A stretch of DNA of 64,000 bases, taken from Promicromonospora iranensis (lineage in GTDB: Bacteria; Actinomycetota; Actinomycetes; Actinomycetales; Cellulomonadaceae). Each line of letters starts with the position of its first letter. The stretch's first letter is position 1. The stretch lies in NCBI RefSeq assembly GCF_028994805.1, contig NZ_JAJQQP010000008.1, positions 106,534 through 170,533 on the forward strand, in the 5' to 3' direction. Below the pieces are notes generated by a model. That model ran no database searches, was not told where the DNA came from, and was given only the letters and a program-made list of their open reading frames with translations. The position numbers were made by a program, and so were the translations under genes. Below, one piece after another: positions 1 through 8,382 of the stretch.

Positions 1-121
1 CTACGTGGGCGGTGACACGGTGTCGCACGGTGGCCACGAGTGGCGCGCCAAGTGGTGGACGCAGGGCGAGACGCCCGCGCCGTCCGACTGGGGGGTGTGG
101 CAGGACCTGGGCGCCTGCTGA
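1..121 (+). CDS. C-terminal end of a secreted chitin-binding (CBM5/12) enzyme, partial
   Basis: Only the last 39 residues are in the window; the frame runs from base 2 and stops with TGA at 119-121. The visible part reads WRAKWWTQGETP followed by a Trp-rich end (WGVWQDLG) and a final Cys. This is the typical C-terminal half of a CBM5/12 chitin-binding module as found at the end of actinobacterial chitinases and chitin-active monooxygenases. Which catalytic domain precedes it cannot be seen. The gene is followed at once by a 16-bp repeat array. Confidence 0.7.
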   Translation, partial: YVGGDTVSHGGHEWRAKWWTQGETPAPSDWGVWQDLGAC

Positions 122-130
122 CACTCACCC

Positions 131-229
131 GCCTAGTCAGTTGGCGAAGTAGTCAGTTGCCGAGGTAGTCATACAGCGAGGTAGTCACTCAGTTCACGCT
201 GGGTGACTACCTCGCTGCATGACTACCTC
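131..229. repeat. 16-bp tandem repeat array folding into a 25-bp inverted repeat (copy 1)
   Basis: Units of 16 bp start near 131, 146, 162 and 178, the best ones beginning GAGGTAGTC. They are followed by the same word in inverted orientation. The arms 162-186 and 205-229 are 25 bp each with one mismatch, and each arm holds two GAGGTAGTC words 16 bp apart. A second copy of the same design is at 60643-60723. The array lies between the end of the chitin-binding gene and the sigma-factor gene. It has no poly-T tail, so a simple intrinsic terminator is only one possibility. Confidence 0.85.
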
Positions 230-275
230 GGCGTATGGGGTGCAAGGACGTTGGCGTTCACGACAGAGTGGGGGC

Positions 276-830
276 GTGGACGACAGCCCCGGCGCCCCGC
301 AGGACGAGCCGCCGCGCGACAGGCTCCCGCACGACGATGCCTGGTTCAGCGCGCTCTTCGACGCGCACTCGCGTGCGCTCTACTCGTACTTCGTCCGTCG
401 ACTGCCCGACGGCGGTCGCACCTCCGACGCCGAGGACCTCGCCGCGGAGGTGCTCGCCACGGCGTGGCGACGGCGCGACGACGTGCCCGACGGCGCCGAG
501 CTGCCGTGGATGTACCGGACGGCCGGCTACGTGCTGGCGAACCACCGACGCAAGATGCGGGCGCTGCCCGTCGCCGTCGTCCCGGACGAGCCGGACGACG
601 TGGATCCCGCGACCTTCGCCGCCGCGGACGACGCCGTCCGCCAGGTGCTGTCCCAGCTGTCCCCGCGCGACCGGCGCATCCTGCTGCTCGTCGCCTGGGA
701 CGGGCTCTCCGGCGACGATCTCGCCCAGGTGCTCGGCGTCTCCCGCGGCGGGGCCGACGCGGCGCTGTCCCGCGCGAGGGCGCGGCTCCGCGACGCCTGG
801 GACGCACACGAGCAAGCGGTGGACGCATGA
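276..830 (+). CDS. ECF-type RNA polymerase sigma factor
   Basis: The 184-residue product has a sigma region 2 (about 22-95, from WFSALFDAHSRALYSYFVRR) and a sigma region 4 (about 115-170, QLSPRDRRILLLVAWDGLSG, with the helix-turn-helix LAQVLGVSRGGADAALSRAR). This is the two-domain layout of extracytoplasmic-function sigma factors. An ATG in frame at 219 lies inside the inverted-repeat arm and would add a 19-residue basic leader without homology, so GTG 276 is preferred; the start is not certain. The next gene encodes a membrane protein with a cytosolic N-terminus that is the likely cognate partner. The target regulon is unknown. Confidence 0.85.
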   Translation: MDDSPGAPQDEPPRDRLPHDDAWFSALFDAHSRALYSYFVRRLPDGGRTSDAEDLAAEVLATAWRRRDDVPDGAELPWMYRTAGYVLANHRRKMRALPVAVVPDEPDDVDPATFAAADDAVRQVLSQLSPRDRRILLLVAWDGLSGDDLAQVLGVSRGGADAALSRARARLRDAWDAHEQAVDA

Positions 831-885
831 GCACATGTAGAGGGTGTGCACGGTGCGCAGCCGAGCACGGCACGGAGGGACGGCG

Positions 886-1758
886 ATGAACGAGCACGAG
901 CGGCTGGAGGACCCGGCGTTCGCCCGCCTGGTGGCGGCGGACCCCGCGAGGCGTGCGCCCGACCCGGCGCAGGGTGTGCTCCGGGCGAAGGTGGACGCGC
1001 TGATCGCCGAGCAGGCCGGGCAGCGGCCGGCCGGGGGAGCGGAGCACGGAGCCGTGCGGCGTGAGGCCACCGGGCACGAGCGGTCGGACGAGCTCGCGCT
1101 GCGGCGGCACCGGCGCCGGACGCCGTGGCTGGTCGCGGCCGCGGTGGCCGGCATCGTCGCGGCGGGCGGAGGCGGCTACGTGGCCGGGGAGTCGGGGCTC
1201 GGCTCCCCGCCCGCGTCCGACACGGTCGGGAGCGCCGACCAGGCGCCGTCGGTCATGTCGGAGCGGGACGAGGGCGGCGAGGAGGGCGGCGAGGAGAGCG
1301 GGGCCGCACCCGAAGGCCTGCAGCCGCTCATCGCCGGCGGCGACCTGCCCGCGGCGACCGGGTACGTGTTCCATGCCGGGGCCGCGCTCTCGGAGGTGCC
1401 CCGGACGGCGGAGGTGCGTGTCGCCGGGACGCACGGTGAGAGCCTCGGCTCCTATCCGGTGGTCAGCGAGGTCGAGGCCGTCGAGCGGCTCGGCGACCCG
1501 CGGTTCGCCGGGGCGGTGCTGGGCCGGCCGTCCCCGCCGCGGGAGGAGACCGGGCCGACGGCGACGCCGGTACCGGGCGGACCGCTCGCCTGGCCCGTCG
1601 AGGACGTGACCATCGTCGCGGCGACCCTCACGGAGGTGCGCTACGCGCTGCCCGACGGCACGGTGCTGTTCGTCCCTGCCTACGATCTCGCTGATGCAGA
1701 GGGTGGCAGTTGGACCGTCATGGCCGTTGATGATGACAAACTTGACTTTGCTCTGTGA
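886..1758 (+). CDS. Single-pass membrane protein, putative anti-sigma partner
   Basis: The 290-residue product has a charged cytosolic N-terminal part (1-78), one membrane segment (about 81-100, WLVAAAVAGIVAAGGGGYVA), a Glu/Gly-rich stretch, and an extracellular domain of about 170 residues that I do not recognise. ATG 886 is chosen because GGAGG lies at 872-876; an upstream in-frame start at 844 has no such site. It follows the sigma-factor gene by 55 bases, so an operon and an anti-sigma role are inferred from position and topology. No zinc-binding anti-sigma HxxxCxxC motif is visible. Confidence 0.65.
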   Translation: MNEHERLEDPAFARLVAADPARRAPDPAQGVLRAKVDALIAEQAGQRPAGGAEHGAVRREATGHERSDELALRRHRRRTPWLVAAAVAGIVAAGGGGYVAGESGLGSPPASDTVGSADQAPSVMSERDEGGEEGGEESGAAPEGLQPLIAGGDLPAATGYVFHAGAALSEVPRTAEVRVAGTHGESLGSYPVVSEVEAVERLGDPRFAGAVLGRPSPPREETGPTATPVPGGPLAWPVEDVTIVAATLTEVRYALPDGTVLFVPAYDLADAEGGSWTVMAVDDDKLDFAL

Positions 1759-1800
1759 CGAGACGGCCTGCCCGGTAGTGTCGCGAACGCAGTAACAGTT

Positions 1801-1813
1801 GAGAACACTTCTC
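1801..1813. promoter_or_regulatory. Candidate operator upstream of the OsmC gene
   Basis: GAGAACACTTCTC is a 13-bp inverted repeat (GAGAA/TTCTC) located 21 bases before the osmC-type start codon and just before its Shine-Dalgarno sequence AAGGAG. A redox-sensing repressor site would fit this gene type, but no regulator gene is adjacent and the repeat is short. Confidence 0.3.
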
Positions 1814-1833
1814 GTCACACAAGGAGCGCAACC

Positions 1834-2277
1834 ATGGCAACACGTACCGCCCGCACCGCCTGGAACGGCACCTTCACCGAGGGATCGGGGCAGGTCGAGA
1901 TGTCGTCGTCGGGCGTCGGCACGTACGACGTGTCCTGGCCCGCGCGTACCGCCGACCAGGCCGGCGGCGTCACCAGCCCCGAGGAGCTCCTCGCGGCGTC
2001 GCACTCGTCGTGCTTCACCATGGCGTTCACGAACGAGCTCGGCTCCGCCGGCGCGACGCCGGAGCAGATCGAGGTCACGGCGGACGTGACCCTCGGGCCG
2101 GACCCGGCCGGCGGTGTCCGCATCACCCAGAGCGCCCTGACGGTACGCGGGTTCGCGACGGGCATCGACGAGGCCGGCTTCAAGGCCGCCGCCGAGGCCG
2201 CCAAGACCGGCTGCCCGATCTCGAAGGCGCTGACCGGCGTCGACGCGATCACGGTGGACGTCACCTTCGAGGGCTGA
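1834..2277 (+). CDS. OsmC family peroxiredoxin
   Basis: The 147-residue product belongs to the OsmC/Ohr superfamily, small cytosolic thiol peroxidases that reduce organic hydroperoxides. The peroxidatic Cys60 lies in SHSSCFTMAF and the resolving Cys127 in KTGCPISKAL, the usual two-cysteine arrangement. Length and N-terminal residues (TRTARTAWNG) fit the OsmC rather than the Ohr branch. Start ATG 1834 has a good Shine-Dalgarno sequence (AAGGAG at 1821-1826). It stands alone, with a strong terminator after it. Confidence 0.9.
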   Translation: MATRTARTAWNGTFTEGSGQVEMSSSGVGTYDVSWPARTADQAGGVTSPEELLAASHSSCFTMAFTNELGSAGATPEQIEVTADVTLGPDPAGGVRITQSALTVRGFATGIDEAGFKAAAEAAKTGCPISKALTGVDAITVDVTFEG

Positions 2278-2289
2278 CCCGCCCCGTCG

Positions 2290-2331
2290 GGGGTCGGGCT
2301 GGTCGAGACCCGTCTCGGCCAGCCCGACCCC
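2290..2331 (+). terminator. Intrinsic terminator hairpin after the OsmC gene
   Basis: The 20-bp arms 2290-2309 and 2312-2331 pair fully apart from one G-U pair and are joined by a 2-base loop, 13 bases after the OsmC stop codon. There is no poly-U tract. Confidence 0.75.
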
Positions 2332-2412
2332 GAGGGCGCGAGCTCGGCCCGTGGGTGCCACGCCCGTGAACGCATGGCGCGATCTGTCTCCTCGTGGTGC
2401 GAGAATCGCGAC

Positions 2413-5400
2413 GTGCCATCGCCTACCCACGACGCCCCGTCCCGGAACGGTATGAACGACGACGACCGCGTTGCGCACGGCTCGAAGGGCCACACCGCTG
2501 ACGACGCCGAGGCCGCCCGCGCCGCGCGCGAGAAGGCCGAGGCCCGCGCCGCCGAGGAGGCGGAGCGTCGCCGCGCCGAGAGCGAGGAGCGGCGCAAGGC
2601 CGCACGCCGCGAGGCGGACCACGCCGCGGAGGCGGCCCGCGAGGCGGTCGCCGACGCACTGCGGATCGCCATGGACGGCGTCGTCGACACCAGCACCCGC
2701 CGTCGCGCCGAGTACTCCACCGACGCGTCCAACTACCGCGTGGTGCCCGAGGGAGTGCTCTTCCCGGAGAGCGCCGAGGACGTCGTCGCGGCGCTCGGGG
2801 TGCTGCGCGAGCTCAAGGTCCCGATCACGGCGCGTGGTGCCGGCACGTCGGTCGCGGGCAACTCGGTGGGTCCCGGCGTCGTGCTCGACCTCGGGCGGAA
2901 CCTCGACCGGGTGCTGGGCATCGACCCGGAGCGCCGCACGGCACGGGTCCAGCCGGGCACGATCATGTCGACCCTCCAGGCCGAGGCCAAGGGGCACGGC
3001 CTGCGCTTCGGTCCTGACCCGAGCACCCAGAACCGCGCCACGCTCGGCGGCATGATCGGCAACAACGCGTGCGGCCCGCACGCCGTCGCCTACGGACGCA
3101 CGGCCGACAACGTGGTCTCGCTCGACGTGGTCGACGGCACCGGGCGCCGGTTCACCGCAGGGTCCGGCGACCCCGAGTTCGCCGACGTCCCCGGTCTCAA
3201 GGAGCTCGTCCGCGACAACCTCGCGCTGATCCGCACCGAGTTCGGCCGGTTCGGCCGGCAGGTGTCGGGCTACTCGCTGGAGCACCTGCTGCCCGAGAAC
3301 GACTCGAACCTGGCCCGCGCCCTCGTGGGCACGGAGGGCACGCTGGTCACGGTCCTGGAGGCGGAGCTCAACCTGGTCGAGACGCCGGGCGCGCCCACGC
3401 TCGTCGTGCTCGGCTACCCCGACATGGCCACCGCCGCCGACGACGTCCCCCGCCTGCTGGACCACAAGCCGCTCGCGATCGAGGGCCTGGACGCCCGTCT
3501 GGTCGACGTCGTGCGGCGGGCCAAGGGTGACAGCTCGGTGCCCCCGCTGCCCGGTGCCACGGTGAGCGGCGTCTCCGGCTGGCTGATGATCGAGGTCGGC
3601 GGCTCGTCGCAGGCCGAGGCGCTGGGTCGTGCGGACGCCATCGTCGCGTCGTCGACGGCGCTGGACTCCCTGGTGCTGCCCGCAGGTCCGGACGCCACGA
3701 AGATGTGGCAGATCCGGGCGGACGGCGCCGGGCTCGCCGGCCGCACGCCCGCCGGGGAGCAGGCGTGGCCCGGCTGGGAGGACTCCGCGGTGCCGCCCGA
3801 GAAGCTGGGCCCCTACCTGCGGGACCTGCAGGCGCTCATGGACCGCTACGGCGTGGACGGCTTGCCCTACGGGCACTTCGGCGACGGCTGCGTGCACCTC
3901 CGGATCGACATCCCGCTGGAGACGTCGGGCTCGGTGCTGCGCACCTTCATGATCGAGGCGGCCGAGCTCGTCGCCAGCTACGGCGGGTCGCTGTCCGGCG
4001 AGCACGGGGACGGCCGCGCCCGGTCCGAGCTGCTGCCGCTCATCTACTCGCCCGAGGCGATCGCGCTGATGGAGCAGTTCAAGGCGCTCTTCGACCCGAA
4101 CGACCTGCTCAACCCGGGCGTCGTCGTGCGGCCGCGGGCCGTGGACGCCGACTTGCGCCGGCCCCAGGCGGCGCCGGTGCGCACCAAGCTGCCGCTCGTC
4201 GGCAAGGGATCCGGCCACGGTGTGCGGCGCAGGTCCGGGTACGAGGGCTTCTCGTTCGCGCACGACCACAACGACCTGTCGACGGCGGTGCACCGCTGCG
4301 TGGGCGTGGGCAAGTGCCGGGCGGACACCTCGGCGTCGGGCGGCTTCATGTGCCCGAGCTACCAGGCGACGAAGGACGAGAAGGACGTCACGCGGGGGCG
4401 AGCCCGCGTGCTGCAGGAGGCGGTGAACGGGACCCTCGTCGGCGGCCTGGAGGCGCCCGAGGTGCGGGAGTCGCTCGACCTGTGCCTGTCGTGCAAGGCG
4501 TGCTCCAGCGACTGCCCGGCGGGCGTCGACATGGCGCAGTACAAGTCGGAGGTCCTGTACCGGACCTACCGCGGCAAGCTGCGCCCCGTCGACCACTACG
4601 CCCTCGGCTGGCTGCCGCGCTGGGCCCGCCTCGCGGGTGCCCTCCCCGAGCTGGTCAACGGCCTGCTCGGGGTGAAGTGGGTCGGCAAGGCGGTCCTGTG
4701 GGCGGGCGGCATGGACACCCGCCGGTCGATGCCGAAGTTTGCCGAGGTCCCGTTCCGGCAGTGGTTCGCACGCGGCGGTGCGACCCACGGCGTCCCGGGC
4801 CTGCGCGTCGCGGCCGACGAAGGGCTGGGCGTGCCCGGGCGCGAGGCCGAGACGGCGGCGCGGCTCGCGACCAAGCCCAAGGTCGTGCTCTGGACCGACT
4901 CGTTCAGCGACACGCTGTCGCCGTCCGTGCCCCAGGCCGCGCTGAAGGTGCTGACCACCGCCGGATACGACGTCATCGTGCCGTCGGAGCAGGCCTGCTG
5001 CGGCCTCACCTGGATCTCGACGGGCCAGCTCGACGGCGCCCGGCGCCGCCTGCTGAAGCTGCTCGAGGTGCTCGGCCCGTACGCGGTGAACGGCATCCCG
5101 ATCATGGGGCTGGAGCCGTCCTGCACCGCGGTGCTGCGCTCCGACCTGCTCGACCTGTTCCCCGACGACCCGCGCGCGCACGCCGTCGCCCGCATGACGC
5201 GGACCGCCGCGGAGCTGCTGACCTCCGACGACACCCCTGACGAGTGGGAGATGCCGTCGCTCGCCGACGTCACCGCCGTCGTGCAGCCGCACTGCCACCA
5301 GCACTCCGTGATGGGGTTCGAGGCCGACCAGAACCTGCTCCGGCAGGGCGGGGCCACGGTCGAGGTCCTCGCGGGCTGCTGCGGCCTGGCCGGCAACTTC

Positions 5401-5586
5401 GGCATGCAGAAGGGGCACTACGAGACGTCGGTGGCGGTCGCCGAGAACGCGCTGCTGCCCGCACTGCGCGACGCCGCCCCCGGGACCACCTACCTGGCCG
5501 ACGGCTTCTCCTGCCGCACCCAGGCGCTGGACCTGGCGGGCGTAGAGGGCAAGTCCCTGCTAGAGGTCATCGCGGACCGGCTGTAG
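2413..5586 (+). CDS. YdiJ-type FAD-binding and Fe-S dehydrogenase (2-hydroxy acid oxidation)
   Basis: The single chain of about 1057 residues fuses a PCMH-type FAD-binding domain (GAGTSVAGNSVGPGVVLDLG; TLGGMIGNNACG), an FAD-oxidase C-terminal domain (YGHFGDGCVHLRID), a 4Fe-4S ferredoxin region (CVGVGKCRAD, then LCLSCKACSSDCPAG) and paired CCG cysteine motifs (QACCGL, LAGCCGLAGNFG). E. coli YdiJ, a D-2-hydroxyglutarate dehydrogenase, has this fusion; D-lactate is another possible substrate. An Ala/Glu/Arg-rich predicted coiled coil of about 70 residues precedes the FAD domain and is unusual. The start is ambiguous: ATG 2374, GTG 2413 (preceded by the -10-like GAGAAT at 2401-2406) or ATG 2452, none with a good ribosome site. 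Confidence 0.85.
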   Translation: MPSPTHDAPSRNGMNDDDRVAHGSKGHTADDAEAARAAREKAEARAAEEAERRRAESEERRKAARREADHAAEAAREAVADALRIAMDGVVDTSTRRRAEYSTDASNYRVVPEGVLFPESAEDVVAALGVLRELKVPITARGAGTSVAGNSVGPGVVLDLGRNLDRVLGIDPERRTARVQPGTIMSTLQAEAKGHGLRFGPDPSTQNRATLGGMIGNNACGPHAVAYGRTADNVVSLDVVDGTGRRFTAGSGDPEFADVPGLKELVRDNLALIRTEFGRFGRQVSGYSLEHLLPENDSNLARALVGTEGTLVTVLEAELNLVETPGAPTLVVLGYPDMATAADDVPRLLDHKPLAIEGLDARLVDVVRRAKGDSSVPPLPGATVSGVSGWLMIEVGGSSQAEALGRADAIVASSTALDSLVLPAGPDATKMWQIRADGAGLAGRTPAGEQAWPGWEDSAVPPEKLGPYLRDLQALMDRYGVDGLPYGHFGDGCVHLRIDIPLETSGSVLRTFMIEAAELVASYGGSLSGEHGDGRARSELLPLIYSPEAIALMEQFKALFDPNDLLNPGVVVRPRAVDADLRRPQAAPVRTKLPLVGKGSGHGVRRRSGYEGFSFAHDHNDLSTAVHRCVGVGKCRADTSASGGFMCPSYQATKDEKDVTRGRARVLQEAVNGTLVGGLEAPEVRESLDLCLSCKACSSDCPAGVDMAQYKSEVLYRTYRGKLRPVDHYALGWLPRWARLAGALPELVNGLLGVKWVGKAVLWAGGMDTRRSMPKFAEVPFRQWFARGGATHGVPGLRVAADEGLGVPGREAETAARLATKPKVVLWTDSFSDTLSPSVPQAALKVLTTAGYDVIVPSEQACCGLTWISTGQLDGARRRLLKLLEVLGPYAVNGIPIMGLEPSCTAVLRSDLLDLFPDDPRAHAVARMTRTAAELLTSDDTPDEWEMPSLADVTAVVQPHCHQHSVMGFEADQNLLRQGGATVEVLAGCCGLAGNFGMQKGHYETSVAVAENALLPALRDAAPGTTYLADGFSCRTQALDLAGVEGKSLLEVIADRL

Positions 5587-5611
5587 GGGACGCCGTCCCG
5601 GAGGGCGCTGC

Positions 5612-5698
5612 CGAACGTAGGGTTGGTCGCTCTCTGCGGCCTCTTGAAGCGACCTGGCCTACGTTCGGCGGGCTCGAGAGCGACCAGGCCTACGTTCG
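5612..5698. repeat. Intergenic palindrome with a third, direct copy in the loop
   Basis: The arms 5612-5634 and 5676-5698 (23 bp each) share CGAACGTAGG and GGTCGCTCTC and differ at three positions. A third, partial copy (GCGACCTGGCCTACGTTCG, about 5649-5667) lies between them. The element starts 26 bases after the YdiJ-like stop and precedes the promoter region of the serine hydrolase. It is unlike the other palindromes in sequence but similar in size and placement. Confidence 0.7.
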
Positions 5699-5884
5699 AT
5701 GGTGAAGGTCAGCGTCGGCGGAGAGCCGAGCCGGTAGCCGTTCGACGGCGCGGTCACGGCGGTCCGGCCGGTGTCCGTCTCGGGGTGCTCCGCCCCAGGT
5801 TGGAGGGATATCCGCCCTTGGGGTGATCCGTGCGGAGAGGTCCGTCGACAGGATGGGAGCACAGCCCAGACGAAGGAGACTCCT

Positions 5885-7186
5885 ATGGATCGCACCACTC
5901 GCCGGGCGGCGCTGGCCCTGAGCGCGACGCTGGCGCTCGCGGCGCCACTGGTCGTCGCAGGCTCGGCGCACGCCGTGAGCACGACCGACCGGCCGTCCCC
6001 CGCCGTCACGGTTCCCGACGTCCCCGACACGGTGTCCGCCATGGTGGCCGACGCCGCCCGCGAGGCCCGGGCCGACGTCGCCGCGAACCGGACCCTGGCG
6101 CAGGGTCCGAAGGCGCCGACCGGGACGCAGCTCGACGCCGCCGTGGACGCCCTCGTGGCGGACGGCGCCACCGCGGTGACGGCTCGCGTCGAGAAGAGGG
6201 CGAAGACCTGGAGCGGTGCCGCCGGGACCCGGGAGCGGGACGGGCACGCGCCCGCCAAGCCGCGCGACCGGTTCCGCGTGGCGAGCAACACCAAGCCGAT
6301 GATCGCCGCGCTGGTCATGCAGGAGGTCGAGAAGGGCACCTGGACCCTCGACACGCCCGTCGAGGACGTGCTGCCCGGCGTCATGCCGGCCGGGGTGACG
6401 ATCGAGCAGCTGCTGAGCCACCGTTCGGGCGCTCCGACGGCGACGGATTGGATCCTCACCTCGCGGGTGACCGACCTGAGCTCGTACGACGAGTTCTTCG
6501 AGGTGATGGGCCAGGAGGTCACGCCCGCCGACCACATCGAGGCGCTGCAGTCCGCCCCGTGGATGAACGAGCCGGGGGAGGGCTTCTCCTACTCGAACGC
6601 GGGTTACGTGGTGCTCGGCATGATGCTGGAGGAGGTCACCGGCCGCAGCGTCGAGCGCCTGCTGCAGCACCGGGTCTTCGCGCCGGCCGGGATGTGGCAG
6701 AGCGCGTACCCGGACGAGCCGGGCACGCGCGGGCCGTTCCTCCACGAGTCGGCGTACACCGGTCCCGCGGGTCAGGGCTGGTACGACCTCGACCACTTCG
6801 ACCCGAGCCTGTTCGACGCGGCGGGCGCCGCCACCAGCACCACCGAGGACCTCGCCGACTTCACCGAGGCCCTGGTCACCGGCCGGCTGGTCGGTGCGGG
6901 GACCACCGCGGACATGCTCGAGCCGCGCACCGTCGGCCAGGAGGCGTTCCCCGACTACGGGCTCGGCGTCTACCGGCTTCCCGACCCGTGCGTCCCCGGC
7001 GGCTGGCTCTACGGGCACGACGGCGCCTCGTTCGGCACCATCTCGGTCAACCTGACATCACCCGACGGTGAGCGCCAGGTGTCCCTCGGTATCACCGGGC
7101 GGGACGTCGCCTACCCGGTGCTCACGGAAGAGCCGCTGTACGACTTCAACGAGCTGCTGGTGGGAATGATGCGCGCCACCTGCTGA
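5885..7186 (+). CDS. Secreted serine hydrolase, beta-lactamase class C / DD-peptidase family
   Basis: The 433-residue product starts with a signal peptide (about 1-30, ending GSAHA). It carries the three motifs of the class C beta-lactamase/DD-peptidase fold: SxxK at 134-137 (SNTK), YSN at 236-238, and HDG at 378-380 in place of KTG. The HxG form is common in R61-type DD-carboxypeptidases and related esterases, so a D-alanyl-D-alanine carboxypeptidase or amidohydrolase acting outside the membrane is likely; the substrate cannot be told from sequence. ATG 5885 has a Shine-Dalgarno sequence (AAGGAG). An in-frame ATG at 5771 would place the signal peptide internally and is rejected. Confidence 0.85.
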   Translation: MDRTTRRAALALSATLALAAPLVVAGSAHAVSTTDRPSPAVTVPDVPDTVSAMVADAAREARADVAANRTLAQGPKAPTGTQLDAAVDALVADGATAVTARVEKRAKTWSGAAGTRERDGHAPAKPRDRFRVASNTKPMIAALVMQEVEKGTWTLDTPVEDVLPGVMPAGVTIEQLLSHRSGAPTATDWILTSRVTDLSSYDEFFEVMGQEVTPADHIEALQSAPWMNEPGEGFSYSNAGYVVLGMMLEEVTGRSVERLLQHRVFAPAGMWQSAYPDEPGTRGPFLHESAYTGPAGQGWYDLDHFDPSLFDAAGAATSTTEDLADFTEALVTGRLVGAGTTADMLEPRTVGQEAFPDYGLGVYRLPDPCVPGGWLYGHDGASFGTISVNLTSPDGERQVSLGITGRDVAYPVLTEEPLYDFNELLVGMMRATC

Positions 7187-7225
7187 CCTAGAACCGCCTC
7201 CCCAGCAGGCTCACATCGAAGCCAG

Positions 7226-7286
7226 ATCGACCCCTACACAATGCATGCGACACGCCGACGACAGCGTGCATCGTGTAGGGGTCGAT
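7226..7286. repeat. 23-bp-arm intergenic palindrome
   Basis: The arms 7226-7248 and 7264-7286 carry ATCGACCCCTACAC and its complement and differ at two positions, with a 15-base loop. It lies between the convergent ends of the serine hydrolase (+) and the cupin gene (-) and could serve as a two-way terminator, although there is no T tract. Confidence 0.7.
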
Positions 7287-7352
7287 TTCCTGGCCTGTCG
7301 AGCCTCGCCCGGCTGAGCCAGAGCGTCGCCGTCCCCCCGGCGACAGCGGCGC

Positions 7353-7682
7353 TCATTCCAGCCACTCCGTCTCGAACCGGTCGTTCGCGTGGATGTGGAC
7401 CGCCTCGTAGAGGTCCGCACCGAGGGTCTTGAACTTGTGCGGCACCATCGCCTCGACCACGAGGATCTGGCCACCGACGGCCTGGATCTCCTCACCGGCC
7501 ACGGTGAAGAGCACCCGGCCCGACCGGATCACGAACGTCTCGGAGTAGGGGTGCCGGTGCAGGCGGGGCCCGAAGCCGTCCTGCGTGACCCGCTCGAAGA
7601 TGACGGACACCTCCGATCCGTGGAGGTACCCCTCGAAGTTGTTGTGCGGCAGCGTCGCCTGCTCGATGGCCTGAAGAGTCAT
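7353..7682 (-). CDS. Cupin domain protein
   Basis: The 109-residue product is a single small cupin barrel. Motif 1 is seen as HRHPYSETFVIRSG (His42, His44, Glu48) and motif 2 around His82 (VPHKFK), the usual metal-binding set of cupin_2 proteins. Such proteins range from sugar isomerases to dioxygenase-like enzymes, and nothing here decides between them. The ATG at 7682 has no clear Shine-Dalgarno sequence and may be leaderless. The nitroreductase gene diverges from its start 79 bases away. Confidence 0.75.
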   Translation of the reverse strand: MTLQAIEQATLPHNNFEGYLHGSEVSVIFERVTQDGFGPRLHRHPYSETFVIRSGRVLFTVAGEEIQAVGGQILVVEAMVPHKFKTLGADLYEAVHIHANDRFETEWLE

Positions 7683-7761
7683 GCGCACAGGCTGGCGGGC
7701 GCGCCGCCACGCGGCAACCGGATTCGACGCCCGCCGAAGATCGCCGGGCCGAGGGCAGACA

Positions 7762-8376
7762 ATGAGCCCCATGGAATTCCAGGACGTCGTCCGCAAGCGC
7801 CGGATGCACCGTACGTTCACCGACGAGCCGGTGCCGGCCGAGGCCGTCGACCGGATCACCCGCAACGCCGTCCGCGCCCCGAGCGCGGGCTTCAGCCAGG
7901 GCTGGGCGTTCGTGGTGCTGGAGACCGCAGCGGACCGGGACCGGTTCTGGGCTGCCTCGACGCCGGACACCTCGGAGCGCGACATGTCGGCGTGGCTCGC
8001 GGGGATGCGGACCGCCCCCGTGATCGTCCTCGCGCTCGCGTCCAAGGCGGCCTACCTGCGGCGGTACGCGGAGAAGGACAAGGGCTGGGAGGACCTCGAC
8101 GAGTCCCGCTGGCCGGTCCCGTTCTGGCACGTCGACGTCGGTATGGCGTCGCTGCTCATGCTCCAGACCGCCGTCGACGAAGGGCTGGGCGCGTGCTTCT
8201 TCGGTGTCCCGCCGGAGCACGTGGGAGCGGTCCGGGACGAGCTCGGCATCCCTGACGAGTACGAGATCACCGGCGTCGTCGCGATCGGGCACCCGGCCGA
8301 CGGTGGGGCGAAGGGCTCGCCCACCCGCCGCAGGCGCAAGCCCTTCGACGAGGTCGTGCACCGTGGCGGCTGGTAG
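7762..8376 (+). CDS. Nitroreductase family protein (FMN-dependent)
   Basis: The 204-residue product matches the nitroreductase fold: an N-terminal RKRRMHRTFTDEPVP with the FMN-phosphate-binding Arg residues, RNAVRAPSAGFSQGW, and a C-terminal GACFFGVPPEHV followed by VVAIGHPADG. These NAD(P)H-dependent flavoproteins reduce nitro groups, quinones or enones in the cytosol; the physiological substrate is unknown. ATG 7762 follows GAGGG at a good distance; ATG 7771 is an alternative. It converges with the HxlR gene, leaving 6 bases between them. Confidence 0.85.
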   Translation: MSPMEFQDVVRKRRMHRTFTDEPVPAEAVDRITRNAVRAPSAGFSQGWAFVVLETAADRDRFWAASTPDTSERDMSAWLAGMRTAPVIVLALASKAAYLRRYAEKDKGWEDLDESRWPVPFWHVDVGMASLLMLQTAVDEGLGACFFGVPPEHVGAVRDELGIPDEYEITGVVAIGHPADGGAKGSPTRRRRKPFDEVVHRGGW

Positions 8377-8382
8377 CTGTGG

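Noticed and set aside
219-275. ATG 219 as the start of the sigma factor
   Set aside because: The codon lies inside the arm of the inverted repeat, and the added 19 residues show no conservation pattern; GTG 276 is closer to the domain start. Not fully excluded.
346-5418. Very long open frame on the minus strand (about 1690 codons)
   Set aside because: It is opposite the sigma factor, OsmC and YdiJ-like genes and its translation is low-complexity Arg/Gly/Ala/His, the usual shadow of GC-rich coding DNA.
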